Part shown: positions 1 through 7,932 of the stretch, one piece after another
Numbering within the stretch: the stretch's first letter is position 1
Layout of the letters: every line of letters begins with the position of its first letter
Assembly: GCA_948467545.1 (NCBI GenBank)
Contig: CAOKER010000001.1
Span: 223,477 to 287,476, forward strand
Origin: an uncultured Eubacteriales bacterium
GTDB taxonomy: Bacteria > Bacillota > Clostridia > Oscillospirales > CAG-272
Direction of reading: 5' to 3'
DNA: 64,000 bases
The notes under the pieces: generated by a model
Database searches by the model: none
The model's input: the letters and a program-made list of their open reading frames with translations, nothing else
Told to the model about the DNA's origin: nothing
Position numbers and translations under genes: made by a program

Positions 1-255
1 TCGTATTATAAAGATATTTTGACAAACATCAGATTTCTTGAAAGAAACAATATCGGAAAAATGCAGATGAAATATACATTTGGGGGAACGGTGGATTCGG
101 TATCCGAATATTACGGGGTTGACCGCGACATGGTTTCCGTTGCACTTGACCGTCTGTGCGACAGAGGATATATAGAGACAGCCGGAGGAATGCTGAAAAG
201 CTCAAAGACGTTTACGGTCAACTGGGATAAGGCTGTTAAGGATAAGCTTATCTGA
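1..255 (+). CDS. C-terminal fragment of a winged-helix-like protein (partial)
   Basis: The reading frame is open from the first base of the window to the stop at 253-255, so the start lies outside. The last 60 or so residues contain a pattern typical of a winged helix: a short helix (VSEYYGVDRDMVSVALDRL), then DRGYIE and a strand-like tail. I do not recognise the family. A DNA- or nucleic-acid-binding role is inference from this pattern only. The downstream gene is convergent, so nothing in the window identifies a partner. Confidence 0.5.
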   Translation, partial: SYYKDILTNIRFLERNNIGKMQMKYTFGGTVDSVSEYYGVDRDMVSVALDRLCDRGYIETAGGMLKSSKTFTVNWDKAVKDKLI

Positions 256-298
256 ACGCAGTTCTGTAACAGACATAATGGAAGTAATTGTTATCGGC

Positions 299-1138
299 TT
301 ATCTGTCGGACGGCTTTTTTGAAAATATCGTTCCAATCAGAAAACGCGGAAGCGCCAGCATACGGAAAAATCTTGACGGCTGTGCAATCAAGCGATAGAG
401 CCATTCGAGACCGAGCTTAATGAAGATTTTCGGCGCGCGTTTTACGGTTCCTGCCATTACATCGAGTGTGCCGCCGAAGCCGCAGCATAGTTTGACTCCG
501 AGTTCATTCTTGTGTTCAAACATAAATACTTCCTGTTTCGGAGCACCTAGGCAGACATAAAGAATATCAGCGCCGCTGTCATGAATTCGGGCAATGACGG
601 CGGCCTCGTCTTTGATATATCCGTCGCAGGTGCCGGCGATTTTAAGTCCGGGATATTTTTCGGCGGCTTTCGAGGCGGCAATATCTGCGATTGCGTCGGA
701 TTCCTCACTTTTCGGTTTTCCGCCGTAAAAGAAAACGTTGTAGCCCTCGTTTGCCGCTTTCTGCAGAATACCGTCAGCGACCTCAACTCCTGCTACCTTT
801 CCTTTTGTCAGCGGCGTTCCGAGAATTTTTGAGGCGAGTATTATACCTATGCCGTCCGGTATGATTATATCGGCTCCGGCTATTATCTCATAGTATTTGT
901 TCTGTTCGATACAGAGCTGAACAATTTCAGAATTGGGCGTGTGGAGGATTGCCGCGCTGCCGTCGCTTTTCGGATGCCGTACAAAGTCCATGCATTTTTC
1001 GACTGCTTCATCGTAGTTTACGCTGTCAAACGGAATTCCGCGTATGTCGATTCTTTTGTTCGGAATTCGGGTTTCTGTGCTTTTGATTTCACTCATGTCT
1101 GAATTTATCCTGCTACCTTTCATGTTCGGCAAAGTCAT
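299..1138 (-). CDS. tagA: WecG/TagA/CpsF-family glycosyltransferase
   Basis: Members of this family transfer an N-acetylmannosamine-type sugar onto an undecaprenyl-linked acceptor during teichoic acid or other cell-surface polymer synthesis, at the inner face of the membrane. The sequence shows the family signatures in order: HTPNSEIV, IIPDGIGI, the VAGVEV region, FFYGGKP, and the LYVCLGAPKQE and CGFGGTLDVMAGTVKRAP blocks near the C-terminus, ending in a basic amphipathic tail (EWLYRLIAQPSRFFRM). The ATG at 1138 gives 279 residues. An internal ATG at 1096, preceded by GCAGGA, gives 265, closer to the family norm. No other polymer gene lies beside it. The gene symbol follows the family, since the actual polymer is unknown. 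Confidence 0.88.
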   Translation of the reverse strand: MTLPNMKGSRINSDMSEIKSTETRIPNKRIDIRGIPFDSVNYDEAVEKCMDFVRHPKSDGSAAILHTPNSEIVQLCIEQNKYYEIIAGADIIIPDGIGIILASKILGTPLTKGKVAGVEVADGILQKAANEGYNVFFYGGKPKSEESDAIADIAASKAAEKYPGLKIAGTCDGYIKDEAAVIARIHDSGADILYVCLGAPKQEVFMFEHKNELGVKLCCGFGGTLDVMAGTVKRAPKIFIKLGLEWLYRLIAQPSRFFRMLALPRFLIGTIFSKKPSDR

Positions 1139-1271
1139 ATCTGATTTTGGCTCAGAATGTTTAGCTTTTTAATATATTATTCCAAAGTATAACACAAAAT
1201 TAATATTTTGTAAAGTATATAATGCAATCCGCAATGCATGAGAAAATAAAATTATAGAGGAAAAACGATAT

Positions 1272-1721
1272 ATGAAACACGTTGAAATATATACCGACGG
1301 AGCCTGTAAGGGGAATCCTGGTCCGGGAGGGTGGAGCGCGATTGTCGTATACGGAAGTGCCGAAAAGGAGCTTTCGGGAGGCGAGGCGCGTACTACGAAT
1401 AACCGTATGGAGCTGACCGGGGCAATTTCAGGGCTTGGCGCTCTTAAGGAGCCGTGTGAGGTTACTCTGTACTCGGATTCCAAATACCTTGTTGACGCTG
1501 TTAATTTGGGGTGGGCGCGTACATGGAAGTCGCGCGGATGGGTAAAAGCAGATAAAAAGCCGGCGCTGAATACGGATTTGTGGCAGACGCTGCTTGATCT
1601 TCTGGCAGTACACAAAGTTACGTTCGTCTGGGTAAAGGGACATGCCGGGCACAGCTATAACGAACGCTGTGACGAGCTTGCCGCAGCTGAAGCCGAAAAG
1701 TATCTGAAAAAAGAAGATTAA
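1272..1721 (+). CDS. rnhA: ribonuclease HI
   Basis: RNase HI cleaves the RNA strand of RNA-DNA hybrids in the cytoplasm. All four catalytic acidic positions can be seen: YTDGAC (D8), NRMEL (E48), YSDSKYL (D70) and ERCDELA near the C-terminus. The basic-protrusion region ([14 protein letters not shown]) is present, as in the E. coli type. At 149 residues it has the usual length. The start ATG follows AGAGGAAAAACG. It is transcribed divergently from the glycosyltransferase and is followed after about 70 bp by the NUDIX gene, with which it may be co-transcribed. Confidence 0.95.
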   Translation: MKHVEIYTDGACKGNPGPGGWSAIVVYGSAEKELSGGEARTTNNRMELTGAISGLGALKEPCEVTLYSDSKYLVDAVNLGWARTWKSRGWVKADKKPALNTDLWQTLLDLLAVHKVTFVWVKGHAGHSYNERCDELAAAEAEKYLKKED

Positions 1722-1794
1722 CAAATAAGTGAAAGGAGACCTTTGTCGGCAGGAGTGAGTAAAACTTTGCTGACAAGGGTGGGTGAAAATATTT

Positions 1795-2379
1795 ATGGGG
1801 CTTTTCAAAGATACCGAATTAAATGAAAAAATGCTGTCGTCAGAGATAGTATATGACGGACAGCTTCTGCATGTATATAAGGATACCGTCGTGCTTCCGA
1901 ACGGCGCCGAGTCGAGGCGCGAGTATATAAAGCATGTCGGAGCCGTCTGCATTGTAGCTCTCGACGATAGCGGAAATGTTGTAATCGAACGTCAGTTTCG
2001 GTATCCTGTCGGACGTGTTGTAACGGAGATTCCTGCCGGAAAGCTTGATGAAAGGGGAGAAAATCCCCTTTTTGCGGCCAAGCGTGAACTGCTTGAAGAG
2101 ACGGGAATAACGGCCGGCGAATACAAATATCTCGGGCCTTTTTATCCGAGCTGTGCGTATTCCGATGAGGTTATACATATGTATCTGGCAGAATCTCTTC
2201 ATTACGGAGAGCGCGAGCTTGATGACGACGAGTTTTTGAATGTCGAGCTTATTCCGCTCGAAGAGCTTGTGTCTATGATTCTGAGCGGTGAGATTGCCGA
2301 CGGTAAGACTCAGGCAGCGGTAATGCGCGTGTGGAACGAGCTTAGTTCCGAACGGAAAAAAACGTGCCGTGATTGCTGA
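1795..2379 (+). CDS. NUDIX hydrolase, ADP-ribose pyrophosphatase type
   Basis: This enzyme probably hydrolyses ADP-ribose or related nucleoside diphosphate derivatives. The NUDIX box is clear around residues 80-105 (AGKLDERGENPLFAAKRELLEETG), with the catalytic REL-EE core intact and one extra residue in the loop before the first Glu. The upstream ERQFRYPVG segment is typical of ADP-ribose pyrophosphatases. ATG at 1795 is chosen because AAGGGTGGG precedes it. A GTG at 1783 is possible. A strong hairpin terminator follows the stop. Confidence 0.88.
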   Translation: MGLFKDTELNEKMLSSEIVYDGQLLHVYKDTVVLPNGAESRREYIKHVGAVCIVALDDSGNVVIERQFRYPVGRVVTEIPAGKLDERGENPLFAAKRELLEETGITAGEYKYLGPFYPSCAYSDEVIHMYLAESLHYGERELDDDEFLNVELIPLEELVSMILSGEIADGKTQAAVMRVWNELSSERKKTCRDC

Positions 2380-2380
2380 C

Positions 2381-2457
2381 AAAAAAGAGTCTGCGAAGCC
2401 CTAAAGCTTTGGAAGCGGTATGCTTTGAAGCTTTGGAATGTTTTCGCAGACTTTTTT
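2381..2457. terminator. bidirectional rho-independent terminator between NUDIX and hom
   Basis: A 10-bp perfect stem (AGTCTGCGAA at 2388-2397, TTCGCAGACT at 2443-2452) is preceded by A6 and followed by T6, so it can work in both directions for the convergent NUDIX and homoserine dehydrogenase genes. The long loop contains further AAGCTTT-type pairing. Confidence 0.85.
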
Positions 2458-2481
2458 ATTTTATTTCCGATTAAGGCAGTG

Positions 2482-3561
2482 TTAGTCTTCAAATACCGGA
2501 GTACCGAGAACCGCAGCGGTTTCCTTAATAATTTTATCGGGGAGTTTTTCTTCGTATGCCTCCGGCGCACGGTCGAAGCGGAGAGTTTCATCCGGAGCAA
2601 AACTGTCGCCGCGTGCTATTATATCCGCAATGTCGGAAACAACAGCGCTTGCGGTTGGGAATTTTCCCGCGCCCTTGCCGTAAAGCATAATGTCATCGGA
2701 GTAATTTCCGTGAATAAGTACAGCGTTGAAAACATCGTCGACTCCCGAAAGCGGATTTTCATTTTTTACGGCATAAGGTGCGACTTCAAGATGAATTTTA
2801 CCGCCGTCGAGTAAAACGGCACGGCCGATAAGGCGTATATGAGCACCGTTTTGTTCGGCATATTTTATATGCTCAGGCGTTATATCGCGTATTCCGCGGG
2901 TTTTAACTTTTTCCATAGGGATGAGCTTGCCGAATGCAATAGCGGCGAGGATGCAAATTTTTCTGCAGGCGTCAAAACCGTCTACATCTGCGCTCGGGTT
3001 TGCCTCCGCGTAGCCTAATTTCTGCGCATCCTTAAGGGCGGTTTCGTAGTCGATATTTTCTTTACCCATACGGGAGAGAATATAATTTGTCGTTCCGTTG
3101 AGGATAGCGTTGATTTCCGTCACTTTATTTGAGGTTACGATTGAGTGCATGAGAGGAGATATTACCGGAATTCCGCCTCCCACGCTTGCTTCAAATCGGT
3201 ATCTGACATGGTTTTCCTCGGCGAGCCTGAGCAGCTCATCTCCGAATTTCTCGACTACCTCTTTATTTGAGGTTACTACACTTTTGCCGGCGCGCAGAGC
3301 TGCGGCTGAAAAATCATATGCCGGGTGGGCGCCGCCGAGCATTTCGGCTACTATGGAAACATCGGGATCATTTTCGATTATTTTAAAGTCATGTATGACG
3401 CGGTCTCCGAGCGGATCGTCAGGAAACTCACGCAGATCAAGTATGTATTTTATGTTTACCCTTTGACCGAGTCTTTTTTCAAGATTTTCAAGATTACCGG
3501 TAAGAACCTGCGCCGTGCCGTTTCCTACCGTGCCGTAACCGAGAATTGCTACATTAACCAT
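2482..3561 (-). CDS. hom: homoserine dehydrogenase, short form without ACT domain
   Basis: It reduces aspartate semialdehyde to homoserine, the branch point to threonine and methionine. The N-terminal NAD(P)-binding motif is GYGTVGNGT. The catalytic domain contains the family blocks NKEVVEKFG, EASVGGGIPVI, ILNGTTNYILSRM, EADPSADVDG-like AEANPSADVDGFDA, and the lysine-containing KG-AGKFPTASAVVSDI region. ATG at 3561 is chosen because AAGAAAGGAC precedes it. The product is 359 residues, whereas many bacterial homoserine dehydrogenases run to about 430 with a C-terminal ACT regulatory domain, which is absent here. The pathway partner asd lies about 6 kb away on the other strand. Confidence 0.93.
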   Translation of the reverse strand: MVNVAILGYGTVGNGTAQVLTGNLENLEKRLGQRVNIKYILDLREFPDDPLGDRVIHDFKIIENDPDVSIVAEMLGGAHPAYDFSAAALRAGKSVVTSNKEVVEKFGDELLRLAEENHVRYRFEASVGGGIPVISPLMHSIVTSNKVTEINAILNGTTNYILSRMGKENIDYETALKDAQKLGYAEANPSADVDGFDACRKICILAAIAFGKLIPMEKVKTRGIRDITPEHIKYAEQNGAHIRLIGRAVLLDGGKIHLEVAPYAVKNENPLSGVDDVFNAVLIHGNYSDDIMLYGKGAGKFPTASAVVSDIADIIARGDSFAPDETLRFDRAPEAYEEKLPDKIIKETAAVLGTPVFED

Positions 3562-3807
3562 CTTAAGAATGTCCTTTCTTTTTTTGAAAAATATCTGACC
3601 GGATGAAGCAGTTTTCATTTAATAAGACGCAAAACGCCGTGATGAAGCGATTGATTCGGAGGCGGATTGTACCGCAAAAATATAGCGAAACAGCCACCAT
3701 GGAAGCGGGAACATCTTGCTTTTGGTTATAATACTGCTTAATTGAAAATATTTGAATATATTGGAAAAGCTTCGAATAACAGCTTCTCTGCAGTGACAGC
3801 TTTGCGC

Positions 3808-5073
3808 TCAGTTTTCCGTAAAATAGAGCTTGAACAGAACTGCGTCCGAAAATGCTGAAATTTTGGTTACATCGGCCACTTCGATAATTTTTTTACCGCC
3901 TTCGTCTCCGTATTCCGCAATTTTACCGTTTACGGTGCGTATGGCTGACAGCATCGAATTGTAAACGGTGTCGGACTGCGGAGAAAATTCCGTGTATAAT
4001 TCTCCGTATCGTGTTTCGTTTGAGACGGCGTTTTCTATCTGTCTGACAAGCAGTGCCGTCAGCTCCTCCTCGCTGTCTGCTGTTAATCCTGCCGTTTCAT
4101 AGTAATTGAATTCATTATCCGAATGGGGAATTACCGCGTCGTCCCTCGGAATATGACTCGCGAAAATTTCTTCATAGCTCAGGTTAAAGTAGGTATGAAA
4201 TGCAAACGAGGGATCATCCTGAATATCCGGATCGTCTCGGAATACGTTAGTATAATAGTACGATCCGTCTGCATGAACGAGATTCCAGAAAATAAGCCAC
4301 GGTTCTTCTTCGGTTGATGTCGGAACTGTTCTCCCGCTGACAAGGGTACTGTATATTCCGACTTTTGACAGAAGCAGCTGAAAGGCCTGAGCGTAACCGT
4401 CACTGTACGCCTCTCCAAGCACCAATGCTCCGTATGCGGTTCCGAAAAGCCCTGCCTTTTCGCTTGTGTCCTGTTTTATGCCGCATACGCCGACGAGTGC
4501 GTCGTGCAGGTATAGTTCCTTTTCAATATCATCTTTAATATCATCGGAAAATTGTCCGCCGGTTTTCATACCGTCCGTTATTTCCTTTGCCCTTTCATCG
4601 AGCTCGGTTTTCATCGCGTCGATAATATTCGGCGCGGCAAAGTATGCCATTTTAACCATGCTTCTGTGAGATGAAACCTTGAGTTCAATGCTGTCGAAGT
4701 CAACATAGAATAGGTCGGGGTTTTCAGATTTGAGATATCTGTTTACAAGCTCGATATCGCTGCTGTCGTATGAGTAAGGAAGACTGTCGGAGTATTCTGC
4801 GCAGACAGCGGCCGCGTCTGCGATTGCGGCGTACAGATTCTTTTGCTTCAGGGAGAGGGCATTATAGTAAAGAAGATTGACGTCATATGCGCCCGATTTG
4901 CTTTCGGAGCCTGAATTCTCTATAAGAGCTCCCACTTCAATGCATGCCTTAATGCCGAAAACAAAAACAGCGGTCACGGCAAACAGTGAAATAATGCGCA
5001 GCAAAAGCGGTTTGTTTTTAATCTCGGCGCACAGCTGCCTGCAGCTTTTGATTATTTTCTGAAAAATGTGCAT
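3808..5073 (-). CDS. membrane-anchored transglutaminase-like protein with altered catalytic residues
   Basis: The N-terminus is basic and followed by one hydrophobic segment (about residues 22-42: LLLRIISLFAVTAVFVFGIK), so the protein should be anchored with its bulk outside the cell. Residues around 215-310 follow the layout of bacterial transglutaminase-like domains: GTAYGALVLGEAYSDGYAQAFQLLLSKVGI, then VSGR, then FWNLVHADGSYYYTNVFRDD. In active members the first block has a Cys before x-GYA, the second a His before xWN, and the third an Asp. Here these positions read Ser, Ile/Phe and Asn. It is therefore likely to be a non-catalytic structural or binding relative. ATG at 5073 is chosen for the GAAAGG upstream. 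No clear operon partner is visible. Confidence 0.6.
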   Translation of the reverse strand: MHIFQKIIKSCRQLCAEIKNKPLLLRIISLFAVTAVFVFGIKACIEVGALIENSGSESKSGAYDVNLLYYNALSLKQKNLYAAIADAAAVCAEYSDSLPYSYDSSDIELVNRYLKSENPDLFYVDFDSIELKVSSHRSMVKMAYFAAPNIIDAMKTELDERAKEITDGMKTGGQFSDDIKDDIEKELYLHDALVGVCGIKQDTSEKAGLFGTAYGALVLGEAYSDGYAQAFQLLLSKVGIYSTLVSGRTVPTSTEEEPWLIFWNLVHADGSYYYTNVFRDDPDIQDDPSFAFHTYFNLSYEEIFASHIPRDDAVIPHSDNEFNYYETAGLTADSEEELTALLVRQIENAVSNETRYGELYTEFSPQSDTVYNSMLSAIRTVNGKIAEYGDEGGKKIIEVADVTKISAFSDAVLFKLYFTEN

Positions 5074-5150
5074 AAAAGACCTTTCTTCCGATAAATCCCC
5101 ATGTATCATTTTTTTGATTATACCATGAAATTCGGGCAAACCGCAATGTT

Positions 5151-5237
5151 TCAATGTTTCGAGGTTTTGCTCCGCAAAATCGCCGTCCTGCCGGCGGCGA
5201 AACGAAACTTGCATCTTAAAGCTGTAAGCTTTAAGAT
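5151..5237 (-). repeat. dispersed intergenic repeat, copy A
   Basis: Read on the minus strand, this stretch aligns over about 85 bp with 20144-20230 on the plus strand. Both begin with a hairpin of ATCTTAAA/TTTAAGAT type (here a 10-bp stem, ATCTTAAAGC/GCTTTAAGAT), continue through a GnAAGnTTnGTTTCGCCG block, and end with a GCGGAnCAAA arm and a TTGAAAC-like tail. It lies directly upstream of the transglutaminase-like gene. Confidence 0.7.
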
Positions 5238-5286
5238 ATTATACCATTTTTTTTGCGTAATTGCAATAGAAATCAAAAATATTGTA

Positions 5287-5315
5287 TAGACATTCGGAGA
5301 TTTTTATGATATACT
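5287..5315 (+). promoter_or_regulatory. promoter of the MBL-fold hydrolase gene
   Basis: TAGACA (5287-5292) and TATACT (5310-5315) are separated by 17 bp, with a TG before the -10 (extended -10). The start site would lie about 80 bp upstream of the coding start. Confidence 0.6.
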
Positions 5316-5403
5316 ATTTATTATATTACGTTAATTTTATTTTTAACATTATTTAGGATACTGTGATCTGTCATTTGTAACTTACGGAGGGTAAGGAGCG
5401 TTT

Positions 5404-6024
5404 TTGAAAATACAGAAATTTATTGTAGGCGCAATGGGAACCAACTGCTATTTTCTTATCGGAGGCGATTCCGGAGAATGCGCTGTTGTAGATCCCGGAG
5501 CGGAGGCCGACAAAATTATCCGGAAGCTTGAAGAAAAGAACCTGAAATGCACGCACATACTTTTGACACATGCTCATTTTGATCATATTATGGCGCTTGA
5601 GGAGGTTAGAACGGAGACAGGTGCGCCGGTTTTTGTTCATGAGGCCGACAGTGATTTTCTGACCGACAACGAGCTTAACTGTATGTCGGTTTTTTCATCG
5701 GAAAAATTAGCGATAAATCCGGCTGACCGTCTGATAAGGGATGGGGACGAGATTGAGATTGCGGGAGAGACGGTCAGAGTTATGCACACTCCCGGACATA
5801 CTCCGGGATCGGTTTGCTTTCTCTGCGGCACAGATATTATAAGCGGTGACACTTTGTTTCGCGGCAGCATAGGCAGATATGATCTTCCTGGCGGAGATTT
5901 TATGACGCTGCTCGGCTCGCTTAAAGCACTTTCTGAGCTTGAAGGAGACCGCAGGATATACCCCGGACACGGTCCGTCAACAAATCTTGACAGAGAACGT
6001 GAGGCAAATCTTTATCTTAATTAG
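5404..6024 (+). CDS. MBL-fold metallo-hydrolase, glyoxalase II-like
   Basis: A binuclear metal-dependent hydrolase of unknown substrate, similar to the YcbL/glyoxalase II branch. The metal-binding set is complete: THAHFDH (about residue 58), HTPGHTPGS, SGDTLF with the bridging Asp, and YPGHG near the C-terminus. At 206 residues it is the normal length for the short form, which lacks the C-terminal domain of true glyoxalase II. The start appears to be TTG at 5404, which follows GGAGGGTAAGGAGCG. No in-frame ATG is available before the conserved N-terminal strand. It precedes gltX but is separated by about 140 bp. Confidence 0.88.
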   Translation: MKIQKFIVGAMGTNCYFLIGGDSGECAVVDPGAEADKIIRKLEEKNLKCTHILLTHAHFDHIMALEEVRTETGAPVFVHEADSDFLTDNELNCMSVFSSEKLAINPADRLIRDGDEIEIAGETVRVMHTPGHTPGSVCFLCGTDIISGDTLFRGSIGRYDLPGGDFMTLLGSLKALSELEGDRRIYPGHGPSTNLDREREANLYLN

Positions 6025-6163
6025 CTGTATCAGCTGTCTTTCTGATAGCCGTTTGATTGCATGAACTTGCCGGATGTCCGAGCTTCGACCGTTGTTCATG
6101 TTAATCGGTTGTCTGATGGCGGCATATGACATTCAGACTTTATCTTTTGAAAGGAATTGCATT

Positions 6164-7828
6164 ATGGATATAAATAATAATATATATTATGAAAAACTGG
6201 CGGAAATTCTTTTTCCGGATGTCACCATGACGGTGCAGGATATGGAAGAGAAATATCCTCCGAGGGATCTTCCCGCGGATGCAAAGGTGACCAGATTTGC
6301 TCCGAGCCCTACGGGTTATGTTCATTTCGGAGGGCTGTTTCCTACGAGGGTATCAGAACGGCTTGCCCATCAGAGCGGAGGAGTATTTCTGCTTCGGATT
6401 GAGGATACCGACTCCAAGCGAGAGGTTGAAGGCGCGGAGGAAAATCTGATTGGTACGCTTGAAAGCTATGGAATTGTTTTTGACGAAGGTGCGGCGGCAG
6501 GCGGCGGAGATAACGGTGTTTACGGGCCCTACAGACAGAGCAGGAGAAAGGCGATTTATCATGTGTTTTCCAAAGATTTGGTAAAGCGCGGATTTGCATA
6601 TCCGTGTTTCTGCACAGAGGACGAACTTTCTGCGATCCGAGCTAAACAGGAGGCTGAAAAGGCCGATCCCGGATATTACGGAAAATGGGCTGTATGGCGC
6701 GACGCTCCGATTGAGAAAATCGAGGCGCGTCTGTCCGCCGGAGAAAAGTTTGTTCTTCGTTTCAGGTCGAACGGCAATCCCGAACACAAGATAAAATTTT
6801 CCGATCTTGTCAAGGGACAGGTGGAAATTACCGAGAACGACAGAGATCATGTACTTCTTAAAAGCGACGGGATTCCGACATATCATTTTGCGCACGCGGT
6901 AGACGATCATCTGATGAGAACGACGCATGTTGTCCGCGGCGAGGAATGGCTTTCCTCACTGCCTTTTCATATCCAGCTTTTTTCGGCTCTCGGATTCAGA
7001 CTTCCGAAGTATCTGCATATATCGCAGCTTATGAAGCTGGAGGGCAATTCCAAAAAGAAGCTTTCCAAGCGCGATCACGGGGTAGATATGAGATGGTACA
7101 ACGCAAACGGATATGCTCCGGAGGCGCTGACCGAATATATAATGACGCTTCTGAACTCAAACTATGAGGAGTGGAGAAACGCGAATCAGGCAGAATCTTT
7201 CGAGAAGTTTCCGTTTTCAATCAAGAAGATGAGTACGTCGGGCTGTCTTTTGGATATGGATAAGCTGACCGATGTAAGCAAGAATACAATCGCCGCCATG
7301 AGTGCCGAAAAGGTTTATGACAGTGTTCTTGCATGGGCAAGGCAATACGACGTCGGTTTTGCTGATTTGCTTGAGAGAGATCCGGATTACGCAAAGCGGA
7401 TACTCCGAATCGGCCGCGGCGGAAAGAAGCCGCGCAAGGATATTTCGGTATGGACCGATGTAAAGCCGTATATGGGATTTTTCTATGACGAGCTTTTTAA
7501 AACGGAGGATAAAATTCCGGACGGCTTTGACCATACGGATATTAAGAATATCCTTCTTGACTTTGCAGCCTCATATAATGCGGAGGATGATGCGGGCGAG
7601 TGGTTTTCGGGAATAAAAGCTATAGCGGATAAATACGGTTATGCATCGGATATGAAGGCTTACAAGCAGAATCCCTCTGCGTTTAAGGGAAGTGTTGCAG
7701 ATGTAAGTATGTTTATTCGTGTCGCTGTGACAGGCAGACTCAATTCACCTGATATGTATGAGGTGATGCAGATTCTCGGAAGCGATAGAGTAGTCAGCCG
7801 TGTAAAGGCGGCTGCCGACAGTCTTTGA
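6164..7828 (+). CDS. gltX: glutamyl-tRNA synthetase
   Basis: Charges tRNA-Glu in the cytoplasm. The class I signature appears as FAPSPTGYVHFGGL (HIGH variant, about residue 52) and KKKLSKRDHG (KMSKS variant). Between them lie RIEDTD and the Glu-specific C-FCTEDEL zinc/acceptor region, with LLKSDGIPTYHFAHAVDDHLM in the catalytic fold. ATG at 6164 follows GAAAGGAATTGCATT. The product is 554 residues. A separate glnS follows directly. The tandem suggests a dedicated tRNA-charging locus. Confidence 0.93.
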   Translation: MDINNNIYYEKLAEILFPDVTMTVQDMEEKYPPRDLPADAKVTRFAPSPTGYVHFGGLFPTRVSERLAHQSGGVFLLRIEDTDSKREVEGAEENLIGTLESYGIVFDEGAAAGGGDNGVYGPYRQSRRKAIYHVFSKDLVKRGFAYPCFCTEDELSAIRAKQEAEKADPGYYGKWAVWRDAPIEKIEARLSAGEKFVLRFRSNGNPEHKIKFSDLVKGQVEITENDRDHVLLKSDGIPTYHFAHAVDDHLMRTTHVVRGEEWLSSLPFHIQLFSALGFRLPKYLHISQLMKLEGNSKKKLSKRDHGVDMRWYNANGYAPEALTEYIMTLLNSNYEEWRNANQAESFEKFPFSIKKMSTSGCLLDMDKLTDVSKNTIAAMSAEKVYDSVLAWARQYDVGFADLLERDPDYAKRILRIGRGGKKPRKDISVWTDVKPYMGFFYDELFKTEDKIPDGFDHTDIKNILLDFAASYNAEDDAGEWFSGIKAIADKYGYASDMKAYKQNPSAFKGSVADVSMFIRVAVTGRLNSPDMYEVMQILGSDRVVSRVKAAADSL

Positions 7829-7932
7829 ATGAATTTCGTGTTCATGCAGAGGAAGCGGTAAAATTTTCGGATAAGTCGAAACAAGTCTAAAAATCTTTCA
7901 TTTTGTTTACGAAAGGTATGGTCATAACAATA

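Noticed and set aside
1428..1952. Long minus-strand frames opposite rnhA and the NUDIX gene
   Set aside because: Both opposite genes have full catalytic motifs. The antisense frames show no ribosome sites or family motifs.
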